A stretch of 64,000 nucleotides of DNA from Scylla paramamosain (GCF_035594125.1 NC_087168.1:8323150-8387149), one strand, 5' to 3'. Positions 29,880-42,500 are shown, counted from the stretch's first letter. Notes: generated from the sequence alone by a model not told the origin. A program made the numbers and translations.

Positions 29880-31020
29880 ACCATTTCATCAGATTGGTGT
29901 GTATTTCATATTGAAATTCACTCCCTCACAAACCTGACACTAGGGAAAATGACACTCGCCATATCACAATGGAGAGAGCTCCCAGACAGGGGGTCATCAG
30001 GCTTGCCAGCCTGATCCAAGTGGTTACGCTCAACAAATAGGACCACACCTGGCCCCCAGAACCATGCTAACTGCTCCTGAGTCATCCTGGCTTCAAAACT
30101 ACCAAATACCAGGCTGCTACATGCTCCTAACACCTGTGCCTCCTTAACTGCAGATGTCACATCAAAATGGAGCATCAAACCTCCATCCTCCTCTCTCCAT
30201 GGGTTAGACAAATTATAGCTATCACCCTCTGCTTCTTTGCCATTCACTCTTGCCTTGGCAAGTAGTGGAGCATCAAATCCTTGTGGGGCAGAACCCTCCT
30301 TGGATACATTAGCAGCTGCACTATCAACAGCTACCAACATGGGTAGCTCACTTTGTGAGCAAGCACCCACCATGTCTGGTTCTGGCAAGGGAGCAGCCTG
30401 CTCCCTTCCTCTGGTACACTCAGCAGGGGAGGAAACTCCCACCTCCTCAGCATAGGTCAGGAGTCTCTGTGCCCTTGGCAGTGACCCCTAATACACCAGA
30501 CACAACAGGCTAGGGTGCAGACTGAGTACTAGCACCCACACCCTCAACTCCAGGTGACAACTCTGCATGAGGATCACCTCTGAGAGGCTTCACAGGTTAA
30601 GGTAAGCCAGTGAACAAACAATCCAAACTCAGCCCTTCGGTCTCACCCTCAGCAACACTCTCAACAAAGTCAGGTGCTTTCTGTGGGGGTTCTGCACTTC
30701 TGCAGTCAGCCCCAGCACACTGACTCAGACAGGAGACCAATTCTGACTTGTGCAGATCCTCATCAGCAGCAGGACAGGCCTCTGGGCACTCTTCCCCCAC
30801 TGCAACATCAATACTAACATGGCACTCATCTTGTGATGGGCCTGCCTTATTGCAGCTGACCCTAGGAGTCACAGAATCTGTAAGCACCCAACATCGTGGT
30901 ACTTGCCTCACCTTAGGACAAGCAACACTTATTGTACATTGTGCATCTCCGTCCCTTCTAACCTTTTTTCTCTCTTTCCTCTTCCTCTCATCTCCTTCGC
31001 CTTTCTCTCTCTAATTACAC
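29880..31020 (-). pseudogene. degenerate coding-like region, possibly retrotransposon gag
   Basis: Two minus-strand frames, 31020-30597 and 30442-29918, are rich in Cys, Glu, Ala and Ser with few hydrophobic runs. They begin with a basic stretch (ERKRKERKKVRRDGDAQCTI) and contain VPRCWVLTDS, CPEACPAADEDLHKS and a tryptophan-bearing tail (EQLAWFWGPGVVLFVE). I do not recognise the family. It lies downstream, on the minus strand, of an LTR and a gag-like start at 31716-31916, with a MITE and microsatellites between, so it may be the rest of that ORF. Confidence 0.35.
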
Positions 31021-31025
31021 CTTAC

Positions 31026-31031
<6 letters not shown>

Positions 31032-31101
<70 letters not shown>
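31032..31101. repeat. (TA)n microsatellite
   Basis: 70 bp TA, separated from the MITE end at 31107 only by CATA. Confidence 0.96.
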
Positions 31102-31106
<5 letters not shown>

Positions 31107-31564
31107 CAGTAAAATCCCTCTTATCTGGCATCAACGGGACCACCGACATGCCGGATACTTGAATATTGCTGGATACTTGAATAGAAGTGAAATTATGTCC
31201 ACAATCACCACCCTACACTCACGCATCTTACCATAACAAAGATCAGCTGATCTTAATCAGCAACTGATCTGATCAGCTGCTTAAGTGTAAGCACAACATG
31301 CTTCCTCTTTTCTACAACTTTAGGCATGATGAAGGCGTCAAGCGATAAACAGTGCACACGCGGGACTGAGTCACTGAGTAAACACAATGCAGTGGGCTGC
31401 GGGTGGCGCGAAGCAGTGCGCTCTGGTGGCGAAGGGATAAAGTATGCCTACGCATGATTTTATGAGTACACATTGATTTTTTTATTGATTTTAAGGCTCG
31501 GGGAAAACTGTGCCGGATACTTGAGGCTGCCGGATACTCGAATGCCGGATAAGAGGGATTTTAC

Positions 31565-31566
<2 letters not shown>
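31107..31566 (-). mobile_element. pogo/Tigger-type MITE, copy 2
   Basis: 460 bp, inverted relative to copy 1, with the same 15-bp ends, the same internal remnant (MPKVVEKRKHVVLTLKQ) and an extra 8 bp near the internal CAGCTGATC palindrome. TA flanks the left side (31105-31106); the right flank is TG, so that copy of the duplication has changed. A (GT)n run starts at its right end. Confidence 0.85.

Positions 31567-31631
<65 letters not shown>
31567..31631. repeat. (GT)n microsatellite
   Basis: 65 bp GT directly attached to MITE copy 2. Confidence 0.95.
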
Positions 31632-31635
<4 letters not shown>

Positions 31636-31715
31636 TTATTGTTATGACTACAAATCCTGTCCTTCTCACAGCAGCCTTTAACTCGTCAAACCTCTCTAAA
31701 CTACCCCTTATGTAT

Positions 31716-31916
31716 TTAGTGCAGGGCTAGACTACAGGTTACAAGGTCATTCTGGTCTCTTGCACCACTTAAAGAGATGGTTGCAACTCCAGGTTCAACC
31801 ACCCTGATGGCTGCCACTACCTCTAGTCTATCTCCAGCATAGACTAGTGCAGGGTTACAATCACTTGCAGGGTCCATCTGTTCTCCTGTAGAAAAATTAA
31901 ACAATGAGGTTGCCAC
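31716..31916 (-). pseudogene. gag-like ORF start after LTR
   Basis: An internal ATG at 31878 opens MDPASDCNPALVYAGDRLEV then VAAIRVVEPGVATISLSGAR. The frame stops at 31716, but related codons seem to continue (CCEKDRICSHNN) up to the GT run at 31631. It starts about 40 bp inside the 31919-32651 repeat-like segment, where gag would begin. No domain recognised. Confidence 0.4.
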
Positions 31917-31918
31917 TC

Positions 31919-32651
31919 TGCCTTAACACAAGCACAGAGAAAGGTATAATACATCTTAACAGACAGTGAACATGCATTTGCTGGGAAAGAATCAAAAGCC
32001 ACGTTCTAGGAAGCACAGCTACAACAACTGAGAAATGGTCATAAGGCTTATAATATTCTACAAGCTTCCGCCCTCACAGAAACAACAAACAAATCCACCT
32101 GCGCTTATAGAATATCGCATCCAACAGATGAGCAGTATTGTACGCAACCTCTCAGGTTGCATACAACCTCAAGGAGGTAACAGATGTCACTGTACAACAA
32201 ACAAACTATAATCCCCTGATTCAGAGCTCCTGAAAGAACTGTGAAACTCAATAGCATTTAACGATACAACAAAATGTTACACAAAAAACACCGCACAATG
32301 ACAGGCATGGAACAGCTCGCAACTACCACAAGGTTTCTCTGGCACATTCACATTCAGTCACAACCCTTATGACTGATGCATTACCTACTTAATTCGCCAG
32401 GGCGGTGCTGCTGCAATCTCATATATAATATTAACTAACAAGCACCCGCTAAACAGGTAAACATCACCTTATCTCATGCCAGGGATTTGCTCTGCATTCA
32501 CTAATTGTTGTCTGTGTGAATGTCTAGACCCAACTGACTCCTCAGAACAATGGAATGCCTCTCTCAACTCATGCCTTTCACAAAGTGGGGGGAAGTCACA
32601 TGACAAAGAAGAGGGGGGAATAGGAGACTGTTTGGGGGGAATGATGTAACA
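31919..32651 (-). repeat. probable LTR of the minus-strand Gypsy element
   Basis: On the minus strand the segment opens TGTTACATCATTCCCCCC, is preceded by the purine-rich CAGGTGGGTGG, and closes ...TTAAGGCA, followed by a TGG that could start a primer binding site. Its 733 bp hold no ORF. RT/RNase H lies upstream and a gag-like start downstream. No second copy is in the window, so this is inferred from ends and context. Confidence 0.5.
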
Positions 32652-32906
32652 CCACCCACCTGCTCACTCACTACAAGGGAACAGTGACAGTAATGTTACT
32701 TTTGCTTGGTGTATTTCCCTGAAGGGCTTGGTTACAATCTAACTGTCTCATGATGTGCACAAGCTTCTACTCTTCGAAATTATAGTACTTTTTATGTGAT
32801 GTTGAAAAGGGAATGTGGAGAAATAAACAAAATAACTGTTGTAGCCTACTCAACAGACAGTCCCTACCCACCTCCCCTCTTTCTGTTGCATTGGACTCAC
32901 CAGCCC

Positions 32907-32945
<39 letters not shown>

Positions 32946-33060
32946 CATCTCATCTCATCTTTACTCATCTTCTAATAATTTATGCAGCTCATTGCATCTT
33001 CTCTCTCCCCTCCCCCCCAAAAAATTTCAGAAGTCTGAGGACTTAATAAATTTTTTTGGA
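32652..33060. other. element 3' region with C and CT runs
   Basis: Between RNase H and the putative LTR. Contains a C run (32904-32917) and (CT)n (32918-32943). No ORF of note. Confidence 0.4.
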
Positions 33061-33512
33061 ATATATTGACAACAAAATTTAGGTCCAGGCCTGTGACAGT
33101 CAAATCAGTTACAATATTGTTGGCTCCCTTAATGTGCCTGACATCGAGGTAAGTTTTATGTTTTTAAATTTGAAGTGACTCAGAAACTGCAAGGGAGTAT
33201 GTTCCAGGAAAATAGTCACCTTGGGGCCATAAGCAGGCACATAAACCTTGAAAGGCTGCAGGGCCAAAATTATAGCAAGGAGCTCTTATCTAATAACAGA
33301 GTAATTCTTTTGGGTAAACTTCTTGGAAAATAACAAACAGGATGGCTGACTTGATTATCATCTGGCTGCAGCAACACAACCTCCACTCCTGCTTAGCTGT
33401 CATCAGTGGCTAAAGCAAAGGGTCATGAAAAGTCAAGTGCCCTCAACACTGGTAGGTTGCACAGCACAGCTTTTAGTTTCATAAAAGCTCCCTCACACTC
33501 TCTGGTCCACTC

Positions 33513-34330
33513 CTAATGACACTCTTTCTGCAGGAGGTCTGTCAGGGGGGCCATTACGATAGAATACCCCAGGACAAACTGGTGGTAGTATCCAACTACC
33601 TCGAGGAACCTCTGGAGAGCTCGGCAAGAGGTTGGGGTCGGGAATCGCCTGATCGCCTCCACTTTGGCCTTGGGTGGGGTCACATAGCCGTGACCTACCA
33701 CATATCCTAGCTACTGGACTCAGGCCTTAACAAACTCACATTTATCAAGGTTGATGACTAAGCCTGCCTTCTGGAGTCATGCAAACAGTGCCTCCATGTT
33801 AGTGAGATGGTCATGCTAGTTGGTGTCATAAATGACTACATCGCCAATATAGAGAATGCAGTGTAGCAAGCCTTCTACTACTCACTCCATTAACCACTGG
33901 AAGGTGGCCTGGGCATTTTTCAGGCTATAAGGCATTGATGCACAGCACCAATGGCCACGAAACTAGCAATCTCTTTTGTCCAGGTAGTCAGGGGGACCTG
34001 TCAGTACCCCTTGACAGGATCAATTTTGGTTATAAATGTGGCTGCCCCAATTCAGTCCACAGAGTCATCTACTCTAGGCAGGAGGTAAGTGGCAACCTTA
34101 GACAGGGAGTTCACCTTTCTAAAATCAATGCAGAACCTGACCCGGCTATTATGGTTAGGCTGGAGAGTGACAGGTGAACTCCACTTACTATAGCTCAACT
34201 TAGTAAGACCTGATCTAGCATGTTGTCTAACTCCTCCTCCAGTAGCTGCTGCTTATGGGGATTCACCCAATAGGGAGATAGCTTGACAGGGGTAGCATTC
34301 CCTACATCAGTATCATGCTTCACCAGAGCT
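33513..34330 (-). pseudogene. Gypsy reverse transcriptase, decayed
   Basis: Many stops, but all three frames together show HDTDVGNATPVKLSPYWVNP at the N-terminus (typical of RT starts after an integrase in this lineage) and SGSGSALILERW/DFRKVN-type remains. The end is a clean frame (33701-33513) reading VTPPKAKVEAIRRFPTPTS, then LQRFLEVVGYYHQFV and MAPLTDLLQKE. It lies 3' of the integrase on the same strand. Confidence 0.75.
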
Positions 34331-34583
34331 GTCCTTCCAGGAGTACTGATGAAGACTGAGGGGTATTTTCCCAAAACAGTTTAACATTTCATGCTGGCAT
34401 GCTAGGTCCAGGTGACTCTGTTCTCTTCTTAAGGAGCTGAGCATTATTCTGCTCTCAATACTCCATGGGCACAACAGGCTCAGGGCCAAAATTATCAGGT
34501 TCTTCTCCATCACTTCCCAGAAACATAGCTAAGGGCACCTCTTCCATGGCTGAAACTAAGTAGTCTTGCTGGCAATTCTTATG

Positions 34584-35390
34584 TTAATAAGGCTTCATCA
34601 TATAGACATGGCAAAGCTGAGCCTGCTTTTGCCAATCACAAGTAGCAACCAAATAATCTAACTCATCCACTCCCCTCTCCACTACATAGGAACCACTGTA
34701 GCGTGCAGCCAGTGGTTGTATCTGGATTGGGAGTAACACTAGCACCTCATCCCTGGGAGCAAAACACTGATACTTAGCCTTCTGGTCATAGTACATCTTC
34801 ATATTACTCTGAGCCTGGCCCAGGTGCAACTGAGCCACCTCAAGAGCTTTCATCACCTGCTCCTGAGTGCACATCCCCATTTCCAACAGAGATTCCAACA
34901 GGCCAGACCAGGGGTGACACCAGGCATCCCAAATCACATCTAATGGGTCATGCACATGGTGCCCGAAAATAAGCTGATTCAGGGAGAACCCCAACAAAAT
35001 GGTGGGTGCCTCTCGCACAGCAAACATTATGTAAGAGATTGTCTCATCCCAATCCTTATCATGGTCCAAATAGAAGAATCTCAACATGGTTTTCAAAGTT
35101 TGATGATGTCTCTCCAAGGTCCCTTGTGACTGAGGGTGGAAGGCACTGGAGAGAACATGCCTAATCCCCCACTCTGTCATGGTTTCAGCAAACACTTTTG
35201 AAGTGAATTTGATCCCTTGGTCTGACTGTACCTCAGAAGGCAGTCCAAAATAAGTAAAGAAATTGAATAGGGCCTTAAACACTACCTTGGAGTGAGTGTT
35301 CCAAAGGATTATGGCTTCAAGGTACCTTGTTGTGACAGCCATTACAATAAGCAGGTATTTATAGCCTGCTTTAGAAGGGGGGAGAGAACC
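34584..35390 (-). pseudogene. Gypsy integrase, catalytic core and C-terminus
   Basis: About 260 residues in one uninterrupted frame. The core starts DMVGSLPPSKAGYKYLLIVM (first catalytic Asp), continues VQSDQGIKFTSKVFAETM (second Asp) and FHPQSQGTLERHHQTLKTML (catalytic Glu), so a complete D-D-E set is present. Then come DWDETISYIMFAVREAPTIL, the C-terminal module with FAPRDEVLVLLPIQ and a GSYVVER (G-P-Y/F-like) segment, and LCHVYMMKPY before the stop. The N-terminal zinc-binding domain is missing: the frame runs straight out of the 31-bp minisatellite into the core. Confidence 0.85.
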
Positions 35391-35404
35391 CACCATATCA
35401 CTTT

Positions 35405-35768
35405 GGTGTGTGGGAGCAGTGTGTGGTGTGAATCTGGTGTATGGGAGGTGTGTTTGGTGTGACTGTGGTGTGTGGGAGCAGTGTGTGGTGTGACTGTGGT
35501 GTGTGGGAGGTATGTTTGGTGTGATTTTAGTGTGTGGGAGCATTGTGTGGTGTGACTGTGGTGTGTGGGAGTAGGGTGTGGTGAAACTGTGGTGTATGGG
35601 AGTGTGTGTGGTATGACTGTGGTGTGTGGAAGGTGTGTTTGATGTGACTGTGTGTGTGTGTGTGTGTGTGTGTGTGACTGTGGTGTATGAAAGCAGTGTG
35701 TGGTGTGACCGCGGTATATGGGAGGTGTGTTTTGGTGTGACTGGTGCACGGGAGGAGTGTGCAGAGTA
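35405..35768. repeat. 31-bp minisatellite
   Basis: About 12 units of 28-31 bp (for example 35405, 35436, 35467, 35498, 35529). Two types tend to alternate, with GAGCAGTGTGTGGTGTG or GAGGTGTGTTTGGTGTG, suggesting an original 62-bp dimer. One unit (35652-35679) has become (GT)n. On the minus strand it reads as Thr/His/Ser/Pro-rich codons in frame with the integrase. Confidence 0.9.
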
Positions 35769-36764
35769 GGAACTGATCATCCTCAAAGTTGAAATGTTAA
35801 GGATGGATCACTTTTGTTTTCACTTGTTCGAATGTACAGCATGATTGACGAAGGCAGCTTCATTTTTGTATCACGACAGTTTGTATAACAGAAGACTAGC
35901 AGGTCGTTTTGAAGCATTATTCTCATTCAGTGTACATAGTATAGATATATAATATACACATACATTCATTGTATGTGTATGACGCTCGCACCACTCTGGT
36001 TAACCGACAGGACTCCCTGTAGTGACTTACTATATTATAACTGAATCTCACCTTATGCGAGTACCATCAGCATATCGCGCAACCTAGCTCACTCAGACTT
36101 AGATATGTGTGTGTGTGTGTGTGTGTCAGAAATGTCTCTTCATCCTTGCCAGTGTAATTCGGTTTCGGGAGCCTCGCAAAAAAAAACAGCGCGACGAGGG
36201 TGTACACTGGAGTGGTGATTCAAGGGATACAGCCTCTCTTTTGCCTCCCTACCACTGCAGTGCCGTGAAAATAATCTTGGTGCCGACAAAAGTTTTATTT
36301 CGAGCCGTTACGGACTTTGTAACCATAAAACAACAACAAAAAAAAAGTCCAACATTCAAGCCTTACCTGAGCGCTACAGTAGAAGTGCAGGAGCAGTATT
36401 GCCACAGATTTTATTTATTTTATTTTTTTTATATAAAAGATCTTGGGTTTTTACCTTGACCTTGGAGTCTTGGAGTTTTAATGTCAGAATCCAGTAAATC
36501 TTGGAGTTTTAACCCACAAACTTCAGACAAAAATAGACATCATAAAAAGGGCGAAAATCAAAATCTGAAAGCATATAATAAATTAGAATATTCTTATGTG
36601 AAATATGACAAAAGATGAAAGTGGTACATAAATTATTAGAGCAAATATAAGGTAGTCAAAGTTTGATGATTTGAAAAGAAAAAAAAAAATGCGCGAAAAT
36701 TTGTCTTGCCGGATAGAATGACGGCTCCTGGGTGGCGACATGATAACTCCGGTCGGAAGACAGC

Positions 36765-36771
<7 letters not shown>
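35769..36771. other. unassigned sequence
   Basis: Holds a short (GT)n at 36108-36126 and a plus-strand open frame 36109-36459 that I do not recognise. No other feature. Confidence 0.35.

Positions 36772-36829
<58 letters not shown>
36772..36829. repeat. (CT)n microsatellite
   Basis: 58 bp CT run just upstream of the hAT fragment. Confidence 0.95.
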
Positions 36830-36835
<6 letters not shown>

Positions 36836-36839
36836 AAAT

Positions 36840-37070
36840 TTGACTAACGCAAGGTTTATGCGTGATTTAATGGCACTGCCTCATTCTTCAGCATTAACTG
36901 AGAGAGTGTTCTCTCAACTAAATAGCATGGAAACCAAGCAAGCAAACAGACTTAAGACTAGCACGGTAGCAAACAGGCTTCTGGCAATACAGTCCATAGC
37001 AAGACAGGATGTGCCTTGCTATGAATGGGAGCCATCTAAAAAAAAAATCTCAGAGGTTAAGAATGGGTAA
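36840..37070 (+). pseudogene. hAT transposase C-terminal dimerisation domain
   Basis: 76 residues without a stop: FMRDLMALPHSSALTERVFS then QLNSMETKQANRLKTSTVAN and RLLAIQSIARQ. The pattern L-x-x-P-x-S-S-A-x-x-E-R-x-F-S followed by K-x-x-R-x-R-L is the signature of the hAT dimerisation region, here with NRLKTSTVAN for the usual N-R-L. The remaining about 500 residues of a transposase are absent upstream, where a CT microsatellite begins. A terminal exon of a domesticated hAT gene is possible but no acceptor was verified. Confidence 0.7.
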
Positions 37071-37074
37071 ATGT

Positions 37075-38668
<1,594 letters not shown>

Positions 38669-38792
38669 AATAGTTTATAAGGAATGAAAAAAAAAACTTT
38701 CACTCGACCCGGATGATTACTCTTAGAATGTTGTGTGGGTTATGTAAAGCTTAAATTATATGTCTCATTCAGTTTAATTGTTTACTTGTCTC

Positions 38793-39054
<262 letters not shown>

Positions 39055-39056
39055 AC

Positions 39057-39480
39057 TGAGTGATTGGTTAGTTGGTTGGTTGACTGACTGATTGGTTGGT
39101 TTGGTTCTTTGGCTGATTACTTTGGTGGTTGATTGATTGCTTGGTTGAATGGTTGATTGATTGCTTGGTTGAATGGTTGATTGATTGCTTGGTTGAATGG
39201 TTGATTGCTTGGATGAATGGTTGATTGATTGCTTGGTTGAATGGTTGATTGCTTGGATGAATGGTTGATTGATTGCTTGGTTGAATGGTTGATTGCTTGG
39301 ATGAATGGTTGGTCGGCTGATTGATTTATTGGTTGGTTGACTGGCTGGTTGGTTGGTTGTTTGGTTCTTTGGTTGGTTGGTTGTTTGATTGGTTGGTTGG
39401 TAGGTGGGTTGGCTGGATGGTTGGTTGGTTGATTGGTTGGCTGGTTGGTTGATTGGTTTGCTGGTTTGTTGATTGGTTGG
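39057..39480. repeat. TTGG/TTGATT minisatellite
   Basis: 424 bp of quasi-tetranucleotide sequence. The central part (39130-39310) is built of 24-bp (TTGATTGATTGCTTGGTTGA+ATGG) and 20-bp (TTGATTGCTTGGATGAATGG) units in partial alternation; the flanks are looser GGTTGGTT. It begins at the end of the AT run. Confidence 0.92.
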
Positions 39481-39616
39481 TTTTAAAACGTCGCAACTGT
39501 CTTAAAGTCACAAGAAGGGTGTCAGGCTTAATTCCCAAGAGATTTAAGTTGAAGGCGAAGTGTCGTCGCTTTTGCTCCTCTGTATGACATATCCTCGAAT
39601 AAAAGGTAAAACTGAG

Positions 39617-39619
<3 letters not shown>

Positions 39620-39654
<35 letters not shown>
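39620..39654. repeat. (GT)n microsatellite
   Basis: 35 bp GT. Confidence 0.95.
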
Positions 39655-39656
<2 letters not shown>

Positions 39657-40546
39657 ATGTGAAACTTGGCAATGCCACAACAACTAAGTTGCAAAGATTA
39701 TTTACAGTAGATCAGCTCGGGCGTCCGGGCAACCAGTGTACCGTTTCTTAGGTTCTTAAAAATGTCCTTTACCGATCAAGTTGCAAGGGAAGGTGATGTG
39801 TGTTAGCTGTTTGTACGAACTTAAAACTTTAGTGTCTTAACTGCTGAACCACACCGGCTGCTTTGTAACTGAAAGATCGGAGGCACCCTTATCTACGGCT
39901 TAACTATCAGTGCACGCATCGTTAGTCCTTCTGGCATTGAGATTCTTCCATGAAACTTTCATGCAAAATTATTCCTACCGTGATAATCCCCTCGACCAAA
40001 AATCTAACCTTGCTTAACGTCATCGAATTTGTCACGAAGAATTATTTTTGGGGAGAATTTTGTGTGTGAAATATTCATGGAGATATGGATCCTTATAAGG
40101 TAATAGGGCACTTAGCTGTCTTTTCTTGTAGTCTGTAGGAGCAAAGTGTGAGAATACGAAGAAAGGAAGAAGAAAAAAATAGTTGCAAGCATGATCTTCA
40201 TATAAACAATTTTTTAAAATAAATTGAAAGATAGACGAATTAGTAATAGGGACTCGGAATGCAGTTCAACCCCTTCAAATTATTCGCGGATGAAAGGATG
40301 AAATAACAAGGTGAGAAGTACGATAACAGATGACAGCAACCTCACTCGTGTCATTGTAGGATCAGAGGAGGTTTTTGCATTGTACACGCCATTTTTTTAA
40401 AATTTTAATATGCTACATTTCTCACTTTAGATTAGACAATGTAGCTTGTAATAAATTGCCTTGGAAAGGATAACAGTCATGTTTGTTGCAGTTTGCTTTT
40501 CCTTCGTATTCCTTTGTGATTACCAAAAGTGCTTTATCTAGCCCAT

Positions 40547-40549
<3 letters not shown>
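39655..40549. other. noncoding sequence
   Basis: No gene or transposon recognised. Confidence 0.35.

Positions 40550-40631
<82 letters not shown>
40550..40631. repeat. (GA)n microsatellite
   Basis: 82 bp GA. Confidence 0.97.
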
Positions 40632-40635
<4 letters not shown>

Positions 40636-41048
40636 ACTGACAAAACAAAGATGTTAATGTATTTTTTCACATGAAATCAGCAGGATACATGTGCGTACAA
40701 ACATATACTCACTAGGTAATCTCTGTAAGAATTCTTATGATAATTACTTGTCACAAAGGCAATAATGTAAGTATTTCACAACGGCACGCGCAGCAATTAG
40801 AACACAGATAATCCATAATACATAATATCTTTAATTAATTATTATTTATCTGTGCACTTCATTTGCTAATTAAAGTCTCATTCAGCAGGAATTGGTATTT
40901 AGGTGTGATGAGAAACTGTGTTCAGATTCCGAAGCGCTCCTGTTTCTGAATGGCGTGGGAATGGGCAAGACTGGTGCTCTTCATCTGACGATCTGTATAC
41001 TTGTTCATTTATCATCTTTCTTTGTGTAAGATGGAATCAGGGTAAGAG

Positions 41049-41049
<1 letters not shown>
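40632..41049. other. noncoding sequence
   Basis: Nothing recognised. Confidence 0.35.
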
Positions 41050-41079
<30 letters not shown>

Positions 41080-41402
41080 TCCATCGAAGGCGCTAATCTC
41101 TAAAGAGTACAAAGGAAAATCCAAATATTATAAGTGTCTCGAAATCTCCCTCTTGTAAGAGTTCGTCATAGGTAGGATGAAATACAGAAGCAGACAGGCA
41201 GGTTCAGTGATTACCAGTAAAAGGGATGCAAGACTGAGAATACCCAGTAACTCTTGCACTAGGAAAATGGATAGAATAGGTGTGAGATAGAAGAGAAAGG
41301 TTTGTGAACGAAACCGCTGGAGGGAAGGCATGCAATTAGCAAGATCTAAAGATGAATTAGCGTGAAGTTGAAGGTAGCTATAGAAGATAGCAAGAGATGA
41401 AA
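41050..41402 (-). mobile_element. Jockey-like LINE 3' fragment, old
   Basis: A run at 41053-41079, then diverged element sequence matching the ORF end (GTCTCGAAATCTCCCTCTTG at 41135; GAAGGCATGCAATTAGCAAG at 41322), with many substitutions and indels relative to the other copies. Confidence 0.75.
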
Positions 41403-41792
41403 CGTACCGACGAAGAGAGAGACGGCCATGGTATTAAAATACCCCTTCCCATTCCTGTCCCCCTCCCTTTGCCTTGGCCGTTTGTGATAATATTAATTTC
41501 CCCCATCCCCGCGAGTGTGTTTAAAACTGTGGCGATGAAGCGGGAATGAGTAGAAAAAATTTTGACTGGACAGTGTGAGAGAGAGGACACCTTCGCCTTC
41601 CCTTCGTATTTTTTTTTGGAAACAATACAATTATTTATCGGTTTTTATAAAAGGAAATGCATTTTTAGTAGTGAAAAATAATGGAAAAACATTTCAGACT
41701 TTGCTTAAATGGATATATTTGTAATGTTTCTGGAGATACTGGTGTTCCCATGTGATTGTACACATACCCCGAGGCAGTGCAGCCTCCAGCTG

Positions 41793-42438
41793 CCGGTATA
41801 GGTTCACTCGAGGTCTATCCAGAACTCGGGATCAGCGTTTGCGTGAACAGCCTGCCAGATGTACGGTTCGATGCCTCATTTGCGCCCAGCTGTCACAGAG
41901 TGAGCATCTCGCTGCTCTGAGGATGAATTCGGTAGATGATATTTTTCTTGGGACTGTTTGAATACTCAGATACATTATTTTCGTGTCTGTTATTGTTCTT
42001 ACATTCTATGTCATCTTCGTTGCCTCAATAAAGTCTTCCTTTTGGTTTCCAATGGACCACACTTGATAAGGGAGGAGTTCGCTTGTAAACACTAAACATG
42101 GCAAAAGCGCAGAGGTGATAGTGTTTACAGGTGAATTCGTCCCTTATCGAGTGTGGTTCACTGGACATCAAGAGAGGACTTTATTGAGGCAACAATGATG
42201 GCATAAATTTAAGAACAATAACATTAGACACTAAAACAATGTATCTTAGTATTCAAATCTTCCTAAGAAATCATGAGCCGAATATAACATCTACCGAATT
42301 AACCCACAGAAGAGCAGGATGTTCATTCACTCCGTGACGGCAGGGCGCAAATAAGGCATCGAACCGTACATCTGGCAGGCTATTCACGCATGCGCTGATC
42401 CCGAGATCTGGATAGACCTTCGAGTGAACCTACACCGG
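41793..42438. repeat. long imperfect palindrome, arms about 300-320 bp
   Basis: Left arm 41793-42094 and right arm 42119-42438 are reverse complements with scattered mismatches and small indels; the spacer is 24 bp. Well-conserved blocks include GTAAACACTA at the centre, CCTCAATAAAGTC, GCCAGATGTACGGTTCGATG and GGTTCACTCGA at the outer ends. Each arm carries AATAAA in outside-to-inside orientation. A (GA)n run starts 12 bp outside the right arm. Confidence 0.9.
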
Positions 42439-42448
42439 TATGAGTTGC

Positions 42449-42500
<52 letters not shown>
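42449..42500. repeat. (GA)n microsatellite
   Basis: About 52 bp GA at the outer edge of the palindrome. Confidence 0.95.

Larger units (their letters stand above)
33010..35400 (-). mobile_element. Gmr1-like Ty3/Gypsy pol with integrase before RT
   Basis: Reading the minus strand 5' to 3': integrase core and C-terminal domain (35390-34584), a short linker (34560-34330), RT (34320-33513) and RNase H (33480-33010, ending VRHIKGANNIVTD). This INT-RT-RH order is the reverse of ordinary Ty3/Gypsy and matches Gmr1-like elements. The 5' end is cut by a 31-bp minisatellite at 35405; the 3' end leads to a purine tract and probable LTR at 32651. Confidence 0.75.

Noticed and set aside
29918..30442. host gene exon (174-residue minus-strand ORF)
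   Set aside because: No splice context or known family, stops on both sides, and a position amid retrotransposon remains; kept only as a possible gag-like remnant.
33513..35390. Ty1/Copia element, because integrase precedes RT
   Set aside because: The RT, RNase H and integrase sequences are of Ty3/Gypsy type (VGYYHQFV-type connection, GPY/F-like integrase tail); Copia RT motifs are absent.
35405..35768. CRISPR-like array
   Set aside because: Units are directly adjacent with no spacers, and the DNA is eukaryotic.
34584..35786. 400-residue ORF taken as one protein
   Set aside because: Only the part below about 35390 is integrase; the N-terminal third is a 31-bp minisatellite read as Thr/His/Pro codons.
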